Part shown: piece after piece, positions 16,484-24,597 of the stretch
Layout: every line of letters starts with the position of its first letter
How positions within the stretch are numbered: position 1 is the first letter of the stretch
NCBI RefSeq assembly: GCF_003057965.1
Contig: NZ_CP020921.1
Coordinates: 374,501 to 438,500 of the forward strand
DNA length: 64,000 bases
Direction: 5' to 3'
DNA from: Thermodesulfobium acidiphilum
GTDB lineage: Bacteria; Thermodesulfobiota; Thermodesulfobiia; Thermodesulfobiales; Thermodesulfobiaceae
Notes under the pieces: model-generated
The model's database searches: none
Told to the model about the DNA's origin: nothing
The model's input: only the letters and a program-made list of their open reading frames with translations
Program-made: the position numbers and the translations under genes

Positions 16484-17188
16484 TTAGATAATTTTCCTGA
16501 AATACTGATAATAGATAAACCTAAACAAAAAAAACATAGCCCCCATTGATCCCGCAAAGATATACGTGTCTTCATCGTTTAATCCAAGCGCTATAAACCT
16601 AAGCATAATAAAGATAAATCCAAAACCAAGAAGTATAGGAACAATAGACACATATGTAGCTCCGTCATATCTTAGTGCGTGTAGTGGCTCGCCTTCAGCG
16701 TATCGCCTGGCTAATTCTTCTGCACCGTTAAGGTTGCCACATGCAAGGTTATAGATATGTCTTGCTATCTCAGATGAAATATTATATTTTTTTGTAATAT
16801 AATTTATTATCTTCTCTTTCTGTGAAAAAAGCTTTATCTCTTTCCCGTGCTTAAAAAAGGTAGTGATAATCTTCCCTGTAGGAAGAGATGAACAGCTAAC
16901 ATAAACGTCATTTTTTTCAAGCATTGCCTGGATAAATATTGCGAAGCTATCTGTCAGCTTTTCTGCGTGATTTATGTAAAATGGTTGATTTAGACTTCTT
17001 AACTCGTCTGCTAAACCGTATACATTTAAACCCTTTGTCTCAACGTTTAAATTTTTCAATACCTGTCTTATACATGTAGATGGCGGTGTAGGATTGTCAA
17101 TATATATCCCAAATTTGGTTTTCATAATTGATTTTAGATGTCTTTCTCCTAAACCTGAGCTGTCTATTATGTAATAAAACGTGCCCAT
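16484..17188 (-). CDS. Uncharacterised protein with two C-terminal membrane helices
   Basis: 234 residues. The first 165 look cytoplasmic and mixed alpha/beta, and residues 175-228 hold two hydrophobic helices. The opening (YYIIDSSGLGERHLK) and the SCSSLPTGKIITTFF segment superficially resemble P-loop ATPases, but no Walker A or B is present, so I make no functional call. RBS GAGGAGG precedes the ATG. It lies upstream of the beta-barrel/TolC/HlyD-like genes in the same direction, so it may belong to that unit. Confidence 0.6.
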   Translation of the reverse strand: MGTFYYIIDSSGLGERHLKSIMKTKFGIYIDNPTPPSTCIRQVLKNLNVETKGLNVYGLADELRSLNQPFYINHAEKLTDSFAIFIQAMLEKNDVYVSCSSLPTGKIITTFFKHGKEIKLFSQKEKIINYITKKYNISSEIARHIYNLACGNLNGAEELARRYAEGEPLHALRYDGATYVSIVPILLGFGFIFIMLRFIALGLNDEDTYIFAGSMGAMFFLFRFIYYQYFRKII

Positions 17189-17221
17189 TTTCCTCCTCTT
17201 TTCCTTTAAGAAATCTAAAAG

Positions 17222-17242
17222 GCCGCTAAGGTTATTAGCGAC
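17222..17242 (-). terminator. Terminator after the secreted beta-sandwich gene
   Basis: GCCGCTAA at 17222-17229 pairs with TTAGCGAC at 17235-17242 across a 5-base loop, with one G-U pair in minus-strand RNA. On that strand it is followed by CTTTTAGATTTCTT. It lies just downstream of the stop codon at 17254 and separates this gene from the following envelope set. Confidence 0.65.
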
Positions 17243-17253
17243 CCTGAATTTTT

Positions 17254-18165
17254 CTACTTAGAAACTAAAGTTATAGTCTGAAGTGCAAAGGTAGCATTGG
17301 CATTAGGAATTATAACCTCTCTTATAGACTGATATCCTGATTTACTAACTCGTATAGGTACCTGTAGAATGCCGTTTGCTGGCACTACTATACTAAACTC
17401 GCCGTTAGCATTAGTAACAGTCTCAGGATATCCTACTTCTTTTAATGGTGCTGTTACCTTTGCATTAGCCACTGGATTACCCACTGCGTCAAGAACCTGT
17501 CCCGTTATAGTGGCTGTAGTTGTAGGCAGTACGTCTACGGTTACATTTTCATTAGCTACTGTAGTTGTGTCTTTGGTTACATTAAACTGTCCTGTAGCCA
17601 TTGTATTCTTTATCCCATGCCCTAAAACTCTAACGTAATAGATAAAAGTAGAAGTATCATTTGGCTTTATTGCCTTTAGCGTGTATGTGCCGTCCTGCGC
17701 TGTTGTAGCCTTATCTACGACGTATTTACCCATAGTAGTACTTCCAAATCTTGGATCTTCTTTCATCAGTTGAACTACCAGGCCGCCTATTCCGTTGCCT
17801 GATGCGTCAGCTACCTTGCCTGTAACTGCTGCTGTGCCTCCTGCTGAAGGCATAGCCTTTATAGATATGTTTTTGTTTTTGGTAGTGATAGATACGGATT
17901 TGTCAACTCCAACATATCCTGTCTCTTTAACCTCGACTGTATAAACGCCTGAGTTAACGCCTGTAAAGAGAAACCTACCCGCGCTATCAGCTGTAACCTC
18001 CTTAAGAATATTACCAGAGCTGTCCTTTAGGTCTACAGTAGCGCCTGAAAGAGTAGCGGCTGTCTCAGCATCTATAATCTTGCCTTTGATATCCATTGCG
18101 TTTGCTGCTGATACAAGAATTAGTAAGCTTGAGCCAATCATTAAACCGCTTAAAAGTTTGTTCAC
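17254..18165 (-). CDS. Secreted protein with carboxypeptidase-regulatory-like repeats
   Basis: 303 residues from a GTG start chosen because AAGGAGGG lies five bases upstream. A signal peptide (NKLLSGLMIGSSLLILVSAANA) is followed by three beta-sandwich modules of about 85-95 residues. Each opens with a G-K/Q-V/I-x-D-A segment (KGKIIDAETAATLSGATV, TGKVADASGNGIGGLVV, TGQVLDAVGNPVANAKV), the hallmark of CarboxypepD_reg/transthyretin-like domains. Such modules serve adhesion, surface anchoring or cargo presentation rather than catalysis. It has its own promoter at 18259-18287 with an 85-90 base leader and its own terminator. Confidence 0.8.
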   Translation of the reverse strand: MNKLLSGLMIGSSLLILVSAANAMDIKGKIIDAETAATLSGATVDLKDSSGNILKEVTADSAGRFLFTGVNSGVYTVEVKETGYVGVDKSVSITTKNKNISIKAMPSAGGTAAVTGKVADASGNGIGGLVVQLMKEDPRFGSTTMGKYVVDKATTAQDGTYTLKAIKPNDTSTFIYYVRVLGHGIKNTMATGQFNVTKDTTTVANENVTVDVLPTTTATITGQVLDAVGNPVANAKVTAPLKEVGYPETVTNANGEFSIVVPANGILQVPIRVSKSGYQSIREVIIPNANATFALQTITLVSK

Positions 18166-18258
18166 TCTAACCCTCCTTAAAATTATTTGTTTTTCTAAGG
18201 CCAAAATCTAATTTAATACAAGCAAATCGCATCACCCCCATATGATTAATTATCAAAA

Positions 18259-18287
18259 ATAATAAATTATAATAGATAATTTGTCAA
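18259..18287 (-). promoter_or_regulatory. Promoter of the secreted beta-sandwich gene
   Basis: On the minus strand a perfect -35 TTGACA (18282-18287) is followed after 17 bases by -10 TATTAT (18259-18264). Transcription would start near 18252 and run through a leader containing GGGGGTGATGCG before the GTG start at 18165. Upstream, an imperfect 18-bp palindrome at 18320-18337 (AAGATA/TATCTT arms) could be an operator. Confidence 0.6.
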
Positions 18288-18447
18288 TATCTGAAATTGA
18301 AAGTAAGTATAAAAGTATAAGATAGTTAATTATCTTCCAGATAAAATTTATTGTGGATTGAATATGAAGGTCTTAGGGGAGATAAAAATTGACTTTAAAT
18401 ATTACGTATAATTGTTTTATTTGCAATTATTTATTCCTGATAGAGAT

Positions 18448-20991
18448 TCAGGAGTTTAATATTTTATGAAGTTCACTCTTTGACATTGGCCTGTAAAACA
18501 AAAATCCCTGATAGTAATCGCATCCCATTGATTTTAGGATTTCAAACTGTTCTACAGTCTCTACACCTTCTGCTATGGTTTTTATGTTTAGGGATTTTGA
18601 TAGGGCAATGATTGCGTTTGTAACGTTTTTTGTGTCTTTATCGTTTAGGTTTTTTACAAAAGATGTGTCTATTTTTAGGAAATTTACTTTTAGCTTTGAT
18701 AGATAAGAGAGGCTTGAATATCCTGTGCCAAAGTCATCAATGCTAAAAAATATATTAAATTTCTTTAAGTTTTCTATAAGATTTCTTATATACTCAAAGT
18801 TTTCTAAAAAGGATCTTTCAATAATTTCTATATTTAATATGTTATGAGAAATATCTATGTTTATATTGCCTTTTACTTTTCTTCGGGTTAGTTTCGATAT
18901 AAGGCTTTGGGATAGGTCCTTTCTAAATAAGCTTTTTATAGAGAGGTTGACAGAAACTGGAAAACTAAAACCTAGTTCACTTATATCGTCTAAAACATTA
19001 TCGATTATTAAATCTTCAACATCTACAATATATTGCCCAGCTTCCAGCTCTTCTATAAATTCCGATGGCAACAGGATATTATCGCCTTTCTTCCATCGCA
19101 TCAGGGCTTCTAACCCGACTATATTTTTATCTCTATCTACATATGGCTGATAATAAACAATGAATTCTTTATTTGACACTGCGCGTTCAAGTTCAGTTAT
19201 TAAATTCAACCTTTTTATGACATCTTCTTCAATATCTTTTCTGAAAAAGCCAATCTGATTTTTTCCCTTTTGTTTTGCATCTACCAGCGCAATGTTTGCC
19301 ATTTTTAGTATTTCAGATGGGTTGTTTACATCCTTTGATATGAATATTATTCCAAGATTAAATTCAAGAATAATATGACTGTTTCCTGTGTTATATGGCA
19401 TTGCGAGTTCTTTTAAAATTTTTTTGGCAACTAGTAACACATCCTCTTTAAATCTCAGAGGTCTTATCAATACTCCAAATTTTTCTGATTCAAGTCTTGC
19501 TACAATGTCATTTTTTTCCACTATTTGATTTAGTCTGGACGCTATCAGACTAAGCAATTTATTCCCTGTGTCAAACCCAAAGGCTTCGTTTATCCTTCTA
19601 AATTCTTGTGGATCAATTAATATTAGCGCTCCAATTTGATCTTCGTATTTTACTGTTTGACAAAATTTTTCTATTTCTTTAATAAAATAATTAGTATTTG
19701 GTAAATTTGTTATGGGATCGTAGAAAAGCGCCTTTTCAAGACTTTTTAAGAGTTCATCCTCCCTTTCCAATATTTTGCCGATAACAATATAATTGGTAAC
19801 TTTTTCCCCTTTAAAATAAGGCATAATATTTACAAGAAAATCTTTAGGAGAGTTATCCTTGAGCCTATAACTTATTACTCCAGTATATTGCCTGTCTGAA
19901 GAAAGCCTCTTGTAAATATCCTTTTTAAAGTCTTCTGATTGTTCAAAAAAACAAAAATCAATAAGATCTTTCCCGATAATTTCATTAGTTTGATATCCAG
20001 AAAGTTTTTTGGCTTTATCGTTTGCATATAATATTTTAAAGTTATCGTCTACTATACATACAAATTCGAAGCTTTTGTTTACTGCAGAAAGAATAAGTTG
20101 ATACCACTTTTCATTTTCAACTTTTTCCAGGGCAAAAGATATGTCTAATTTTATCTGTTCCAGGAGGTGCAGGTGATCACTGTCAAACGTATTCGCAATA
20201 GTGTCGTGCAGGAGCAAAATATATTTTACCTCTCCTCTCTTTAATATTGGGATTGAACAGGCTGAAGATATGTTGAATTTGTTGAAAAAGTCATGCCAGT
20301 AGTGACCTGATTCAAGTTTTGAAATCTGAGAAATCAGGCTTATCTCTTTTGTGTGATAGGCTTTTGAAACCGTGCCTGTGCCATATGGGGTGTTTGGGTC
20401 TGCGCCAATCGTTAAAGATTTAAGGGCATCTTCTATCTCTTTTGTTTTGGCTTTTGTATAAATTTGTCTAAACAGCTTATTCTCATCTATATAGCCTATG
20501 GCACAATCCAGGTAACCAACCTCATCAATAGCTATTTCACAAATTTTTTCAAGAATTTCTTCCTCATCTTCAATCCTTACTATTAACTGATTTATCTGGC
20601 TTAAGGTGAGAAATAGCTTTTCAAATGACTTTTCTTTTGTTCTGTCAAGGATTAAAACCAGTCCAGAGTATTTGTTGTTATATTCTATTGTATAGGCAAA
20701 GAGAGATACAGGAATTATCGCATTAGTTCTGGATTTAAGATAGTGTTCTATATATTCAGCTGCAAAAATCTCTCCCTGGGCTTTTCTTTTTATATGCGAT
20801 TTAACTTCATCAACATCTGAAGCTACCAGCTCTATTGCACTTTTCCCAATTAGCTCTTCTTTGCTGTCATACTTTAAAATTTGTGCTATCTTGTCGTTTG
20901 CAAAAACAATTTTAGCCTCTTCTCCTTGATATATGTATACTCCAAATACAGATGAATTTAATAGGAATTGGAACGTTTGCAGGTTAGACAT
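18448..20991 (-). CDS. PAS-GAF-PAS-GGDEF-EAL signalling protein, probable c-di-GMP phosphodiesterase
   Basis: 847 residues. Order: PAS (1-120), GAF (125-290), PAS (295-410), GGDEF (425-585), EAL (600-847). The GGDEF signature is replaced by RLESEKFGVLI at 499-509, so diguanylate cyclase activity is probably lost; such domains can still bind GTP and regulate the EAL part. The EAL domain keeps its motifs: GLEALMRW at 626-633, an Asn in the VNLS segment, DDFGTGYSS at 752-760 and AEGVE near 808, so it should hydrolyse c-di-GMP. No membrane segment is visible. RBS GGAGGAGGA precedes the ATG. The surrounding surface-protein genes fit c-di-GMP control of the envelope. Confidence 0.9.
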   Translation of the reverse strand: MSNLQTFQFLLNSSVFGVYIYQGEEAKIVFANDKIAQILKYDSKEELIGKSAIELVASDVDEVKSHIKRKAQGEIFAAEYIEHYLKSRTNAIIPVSLFAYTIEYNNKYSGLVLILDRTKEKSFEKLFLTLSQINQLIVRIEDEEEILEKICEIAIDEVGYLDCAIGYIDENKLFRQIYTKAKTKEIEDALKSLTIGADPNTPYGTGTVSKAYHTKEISLISQISKLESGHYWHDFFNKFNISSACSIPILKRGEVKYILLLHDTIANTFDSDHLHLLEQIKLDISFALEKVENEKWYQLILSAVNKSFEFVCIVDDNFKILYANDKAKKLSGYQTNEIIGKDLIDFCFFEQSEDFKKDIYKRLSSDRQYTGVISYRLKDNSPKDFLVNIMPYFKGEKVTNYIVIGKILEREDELLKSLEKALFYDPITNLPNTNYFIKEIEKFCQTVKYEDQIGALILIDPQEFRRINEAFGFDTGNKLLSLIASRLNQIVEKNDIVARLESEKFGVLIRPLRFKEDVLLVAKKILKELAMPYNTGNSHIILEFNLGIIFISKDVNNPSEILKMANIALVDAKQKGKNQIGFFRKDIEEDVIKRLNLITELERAVSNKEFIVYYQPYVDRDKNIVGLEALMRWKKGDNILLPSEFIEELEAGQYIVDVEDLIIDNVLDDISELGFSFPVSVNLSIKSLFRKDLSQSLISKLTRRKVKGNINIDISHNILNIEIIERSFLENFEYIRNLIENLKKFNIFFSIDDFGTGYSSLSYLSKLKVNFLKIDTSFVKNLNDKDTKNVTNAIIALSKSLNIKTIAEGVETVEQFEILKSMGCDYYQGFLFYRPMSKSELHKILNS

Positions 20992-21195
20992 GATATCCTC
21001 CTCCCTTTAAATATCTTTATACCTTAATTATCAAATTATTAACATCTACTCCCTGAAAAAAAATAATTTTTTATTATTATATTTCTTCTCTTGCTAAATA
21101 TAAATAATGATAACTTATAAAATTTTAGCTTTAAAAAGCTTAATATATTTTGCAAATGCTATTTTTGAGGAGATTAGAGTATAAAATCTCTAAAA

Positions 21196-21237
21196 TTATT
21201 CACAGGATATCCACAACTTATTAACAACTTATCCACA
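21196..21237. promoter_or_regulatory. DnaA-box array 2 (four 9-mers at 11-bp pitch) in AT-rich gap
   Basis: Same-orientation 9-mers start at 21196 (TTATTCACA), 21207 (ATATCCACA), 21218 (TTATTAACA) and 21229 (TTATCCACA), exactly 11 bases apart. The first and last fit the DnaA-box consensus TTATNCACA; the middle two differ at one base. The arrangement copies array 1, even in which boxes are degenerate. About 140 bp of very AT-rich DNA (21045-21165) and a hairpin (GAGATT 21170-21175 with AATCTC 21185-21190) lie next to it, an origin-like layout. No dnaA gene is in the window, so it could also be a DnaA-regulated or titration site. Confidence 0.7.
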
Positions 21238-21281
21238 AAGTTTATTAGATTTAAGCCTGTTTGTAGATGAGATTAAGGAGA

Positions 21282-21698
21282 TTAGGATGATAATATTTCA
21301 ATAGATTTTAGTAGCTCATCTTTTTTCTTATACACATCCCCCAGATATGACTCTTCGTGTGGAAGTTCTAATCTTAAAAGATCGTCTTTGGTTAAATTCT
21401 TTTCAAATATATATCTGTTATTCTTGAAGTCATAATAGCACAGACTGGTTTTACTCTTTAAGACTATATCTCTCATGGTGCTTTTACCTGATATATAGTT
21501 CAGTATTACTGTTTGGTTTTCACACAGAAACCACTTTTCGTATTCTTCGTCATCATCATGCCAGATTAGTGCAATAGTTGCAGTTTTGTTTACCATAACC
21601 CTTGGTCCATAGTACCAGACCAGGATTTCAAAGTTATTCTCTAAAAGGACATCCCCTTCTTTATTTTCTATTTTTATTTTATAATCAAACACCAGCAT
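21282..21698 (-). CDS. Hypothetical protein of 138 residues
   Basis: Soluble, mixed beta/alpha protein with many aromatic and acidic residues (for example ALIWHDDDEEYEKWFL near residue 43). It starts ATG after an AGAGGG site. No membrane segment, signal peptide or known motif is visible. It is expressed towards the DnaA-box array 2 and the c-di-GMP phosphodiesterase gene, 45 bases beyond its stop. I do not recognise a family. Confidence 0.6.
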   Translation of the reverse strand: MLVFDYKIKIENKEGDVLLENNFEILVWYYGPRVMVNKTATIALIWHDDDEEYEKWFLCENQTVILNYISGKSTMRDIVLKSKTSLCYYDFKNNRYIFEKNLTKDDLLRLELPHEESYLGDVYKKKDELLKSIEILSS

Positions 21699-21789
21699 CC
21701 CTCTTTAATTTAATTAGTTTATTTAATAAAATTTAAAAATTTGAGTTTGGGTTTTCTTGTAGAGCAAAGCCTGTAAAATTATTTATTAT

Positions 21790-22311
21790 TTAGAACATAC
21801 CCCTTATTTCATTTAAGCTTTGAACCTTTATAGTCGCTTTAAGTATGTTTCTTAACTTCTCCCTATCTTTTGTTTTTTTCACCATTAATTTATATCTCTT
21901 GGGACTTTATCGAATTTGGCTTCAATGGCATCTAAAAGTAAATCCTGGGCGTCAATAATCATACCCTCTTCTCTTCCCTTTTCTATCCACTTCTCAATTA
22001 CAGGTGCCATCTTATCACCTCCTACAGTAGAGTCTAATATAGCTTTCATTTCCTCTTCTTCTAGATCATTTACATTTTATCCCAATTCGTTTTTCCATGA
22101 TAGAAAACTACTGGAATAAACTGAACTTGTCTAAATTAAACCCCTTATACTTCTTTGAAATCTTTTCTGTGTTTATAGGTTTTATTGTATCAAAGTCCAG
22201 TTGTTTTAAAATCTCTTTTGGCAAAGAGAATTCTACAAAGCCCTTTGAATTCTCAATATTTGAGGTTATCTGTTTAAAGAATTTATCGTGTATTTGTTGT
22301 ATGTCTTCCAT
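21790..22311 (-). pseudogene. Broken Rpn-family (PD-(D/E)XK) recombination-promoting nuclease
   Basis: The beginning, from the ATG at 22309-22311, reads MEDIQQIHDKFFKQI, NIENSKGFVEFSLPKEIL and DFDTIKPI, the standard N-terminus of Rpn/transposase_31 proteins. That frame ends near 22108. The family's C-terminus appears in pieces on the same strand: EEEMKAILDST and WIEKGREEGMIIDAQDLLLDAIEAKF (about 22060-21910), then DREKLRNILKATIKVQSL to a stop at 21790. The catalytic middle is deleted and at least one stop or frame change separates the parts. A genuinely decayed gene. Confidence 0.75.
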
Positions 22312-22366
22312 AAATTGATTTAAACACAAGAATAGGGAAGTGTCAAATAGGGGAGTTCTTTAGTTT

Positions 22367-22383
22367 TAATTGTCTGACAATTA
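22367..22383. promoter_or_regulatory. Upstream palindromic operator of the carbon-fixation operon
   Basis: Bases 22367-22383 are a perfect 17-bp palindrome, TAATTGTC-T-GACAATTA. Its core TTGTCTGACAA fits the GntR/FadR-family operator pattern T-N-G-T-N3-A-C-N-A. It lies about 48 bp upstream of the -35 element and shares its core with the palindrome that overlaps the promoter. No GntR gene is in the window. Confidence 0.65.
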
Positions 22384-22430
22384 TTAAAATTACTTAATTT
22401 AAGCGATAATTTTAATTATGTCAGAAGTGC

Positions 22431-22467
22431 TTGACAAGTCTGACAATTATATGTATTATTGTCAGAC
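22431..22467 (+). promoter_or_regulatory. Promoter and overlapping operator of the carbon-fixation operon
   Basis: A near-ideal sigma-70-type promoter: TTGACA at 22431-22436, 17-base spacer, TATTAT at 22454-22459. An inverted repeat with perfect 10-bp arms, GTCTGACAAT (22438-22447) and ATTGTCAGAC (22458-22467), covers the spacer, -10 and start point. A further half-site (ATGTCAGA) lies at 22419. A bound protein would block polymerase, so this reads as repression, relieved when carbon fixation is needed. The repressor's identity is not known from this sequence. Confidence 0.8.
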
Positions 22468-22490
22468 ATACTTATGAAAGGAGGTTGGCA

Positions 22491-22634
22491 ATGGCGGATG
22501 GGATTAGTTTTCTTTTCCTGGGTTTAGAGGCTTTTTTGTTTTTTGAGTTTAATCTCAGGTTGTATGACATTGTCAACCTGGATTACTCCCCTAAAAAATC
22601 TTTGGAGGTGAAAGAGCTATGCAAATTTTTTTAG
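22491..22634 (+). CDS. 47-residue small protein leading the carbon-fixation operon
   Basis: The first gene after the operon promoter. AAAGGAGG at 22478-22485 is ideally placed before the ATG. The product has one hydrophobic stretch ([17 protein letters not shown]) followed by a charged tail with [16 protein letters not shown], so it may be a membrane-attached peptide. It overlaps the transaldolase start by 16 bases, and its last codons include the transaldolase RBS, which suggests translational coupling. It could be a true small protein or a leader whose translation opens the downstream start. No family is recognised. Confidence 0.6.
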   Translation: MADGISFLFLGLEAFLFFEFNLRLYDIVNLDYSPKKSLEVKELCKFF

Positions 22635-23272
22635 ATACTGCGAAAATTGACGAAATTAGAAAATTAGTTCCTACTGGTGTGGTAGATGGTGTTACCACGA
22701 ATCCATCACTGCTTGCAAAGGCTGGTTGTAAAGACATTAAAGGTGCAATAAAGGAAATTTGTGCTCTGGTAAAAGAGCCTGTTAGCGTAGAGGTTATAGG
22801 GACTCAAGCAGATCAGATGATAAAAGAAGCAAGAGAATATTCATCCTGGAAGCTAAATACTGCTGTAAAGATCCCTATGACGGAAGAAGGCTTAAAGGCT
22901 GTAAGCGTTTTGTCAAAAGAAGGCATTAAGACGAACGTTACGCTCATTTTTTCAACTAGCCAGGGACTTCTTGCAGCTAAAGCAGGTGCGACCTTTGTGA
23001 GCCCATTTGTTGGCAGGTTGGATGACATATCCCATAACGGTCTGGAAGTGGTAAGAGACCTGGCACATATATTTAAGATTTATGGGATAAATACAAGAAT
23101 TATTGCAGCCAGCATCAGACATCCTATTCACGTAGTAGAATCTGCGAAAGCGGGAGCTCACATCGCCACAATCCCCACTAAGGTTTTAGAGGCTATGTTT
23201 AGACACCCGCTGACTGACATAGGGATTGAGAAATTTTTAAGCGATTGGAAAGGGCTTCAGGAATCAAAATAG
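22619..23272 (+). CDS. tal: Transaldolase (short TalC/MipB type)
   Basis: 217-residue aldolase-fold enzyme. The Schiff-base lysine is Lys84 in NTAVKIPMT, and the family openings [12 protein letters not shown] and [11 protein letters not shown] are intact. In the carbon-fixation cycle it would join fructose 6-phosphate and erythrose 4-phosphate to give sedoheptulose 7-phosphate. This avoids sedoheptulose bisphosphate and its phosphatase, for which the operon has no gene. Short transaldolases of this group include fructose 6-phosphate aldolases, which cannot be excluded, but operon context strongly favours transaldolase. RBS GGAGG precedes the ATG. The RuBisCO gene follows after 34 bases. Confidence 0.9.
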   Translation: MQIFLDTAKIDEIRKLVPTGVVDGVTTNPSLLAKAGCKDIKGAIKEICALVKEPVSVEVIGTQADQMIKEAREYSSWKLNTAVKIPMTEEGLKAVSVLSKEGIKTNVTLIFSTSQGLLAAKAGATFVSPFVGRLDDISHNGLEVVRDLAHIFKIYGINTRIIAASIRHPIHVVESAKAGAHIATIPTKVLEAMFRHPLTDIGIEKFLSDWKGLQESK

Positions 23273-23306
23273 TTTAGAAGTAAAAAAATAATAATGAGGT
23301 GAAATT

Positions 23307-24596
23307 ATGAGCAATAAATTAAATATTAAATATACAAATTTTTTGGATTTTGACTACGTTCCGAAAAAAAATGATGTGCTGGCTGCCTTTTACGTGGAAC
23401 CTGCTCCAGGGACAGACATTAAAGAGGCTGCTGGAGCTGTGGCATCTGAGTCATCTATAGGTACATGGACAGATCTTGCTACTATGAAACAAAGTATTTG
23501 GGATGAATTGAGAGCAAGAGTTTATTCTATAGAAGGCGATGTTGTAAGGATAGCATATCCAGACGTGCTCTTTGAAGCAGCTAATCTTCCTCAGTTTTTA
23601 AGTAGCATTGCGGGAAACGTCTTTGGAATGAAAGCAGTAGAAAATTTAAGGTTGTTAGACATCGTTCTCACACAAAAATTTTTGGATGAGTTAAATGGAC
23701 CTGCTTTTGGAGTAGAGGGCGTAAGAGAGGTATTGAACGTCAAGGACAGACCCTTGGTTGGAACTATTGTTAAGCCAAAGTTAGGGCTTGATCCAAAGGA
23801 GCAGGCAAAGGTAGTATATGAATCTCTTGTTGGTGGTTTAGATCTGGTAAAGGATGATGAAAACCTCACTCATCAAGATTTTTCTAATTTTGATGAGAGG
23901 GTAAAATATTCGCTCGATGCGGTTAGGCGCGCTGAAAAAGAGACTGGTGAGAAAAAGGCATATCTGCCAAACGTTACAGCTCCCACAGAGGAGATGTTAA
24001 GAAGAGCTACTCTGGTTAAACAAGAAGGTGGAAAGTATGCGATGGTGGACGTAATAACCACAGGTTTCGCAGGGGTTCAAAGTCTCAGGAATGCAAATAC
24101 AGGGCTGATACTACATGCTCACAGGGCTATGTATGCAAGCTTTGCAAGAAGCAAAAAACACGGCATTCACATGTTAGTTCTCTCAAAGCTTTTGAGATTT
24201 GCAGGAGTGGACCAGCTTCATATTGGCACTGTAGTAGGAAAAATGGAAGGAGATAGGGATGACGTATTGGTGTGTCATGAAGCTTTGGGTTCTAGCAGTG
24301 AAATGAAAGTGAAAACATATTTGCCACATCAAGAATGGGGCAATATGAAGAGCGTTTTTTCTGTAGCATCTGGTGGGCTTCACCCAGGCCATACAGCTGA
24401 TCTTTATAAAATATTTGGGAAAAATGCTATTTTTCAATATGGCGGAGGAGTTCACGGACATCCAGAAGGAACCAGAATGGGTGCAAGGGCTGTAAGGGAT
24501 GCAGTTGAGTGTGCTGTTAAGGGAATAACTTTGAAAGAAGGGGCAAAGAGCAGCAAGGCGCTTGAAATTGCCCTATCAAAATGGGGAGGTGCATAA
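23307..24596 (+). CDS. rbcL: RuBisCO large subunit, archaeal-type form III
   Basis: 429 residues, shorter than the plant-type 470-480 and typical of form III. The active site is complete: catalytic KPK at 156-158, the carbamylated lysine Lys182 in GLDLVKDDEN with its metal-binding acids, HAHRAM near 271, the loop-6 lysine Lys312 in GTVVGKMEGD, and the phosphate-binding SGG and YGGGVHGHP segments. No small-subunit gene is present, as expected for form III. The enzyme carboxylates ribulose 1,5-bisphosphate to two 3-phosphoglycerates. In archaea form III usually acts in nucleotide salvage; the adjacent phosphoribulokinase shows a cyclic, autotrophic role here. Confidence 0.95.
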   Translation: MSNKLNIKYTNFLDFDYVPKKNDVLAAFYVEPAPGTDIKEAAGAVASESSIGTWTDLATMKQSIWDELRARVYSIEGDVVRIAYPDVLFEAANLPQFLSSIAGNVFGMKAVENLRLLDIVLTQKFLDELNGPAFGVEGVREVLNVKDRPLVGTIVKPKLGLDPKEQAKVVYESLVGGLDLVKDDENLTHQDFSNFDERVKYSLDAVRRAEKETGEKKAYLPNVTAPTEEMLRRATLVKQEGGKYAMVDVITTGFAGVQSLRNANTGLILHAHRAMYASFARSKKHGIHMLVLSKLLRFAGVDQLHIGTVVGKMEGDRDDVLVCHEALGSSSEMKVKTYLPHQEWGNMKSVFSVASGGLHPGHTADLYKIFGKNAIFQYGGGVHGHPEGTRMGARAVRDAVECAVKGITLKEGAKSSKALEIALSKWGGA

Positions 24597-24597
24597 A

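Noticed and set aside
18166-18258. Possible riboswitch in the leader of the secreted beta-sandwich gene
   Set aside because: The leader has a GGGGGTGATGCG element but I could not fit it to a c-di-GMP or other known riboswitch fold.
13122-21237. A complete integrative conjugative element between the DnaA-box arrays
   Set aside because: No integrase, relaxase, type IV secretion genes or terminal repeats could be found; the YdjM-like domain alone is not enough.
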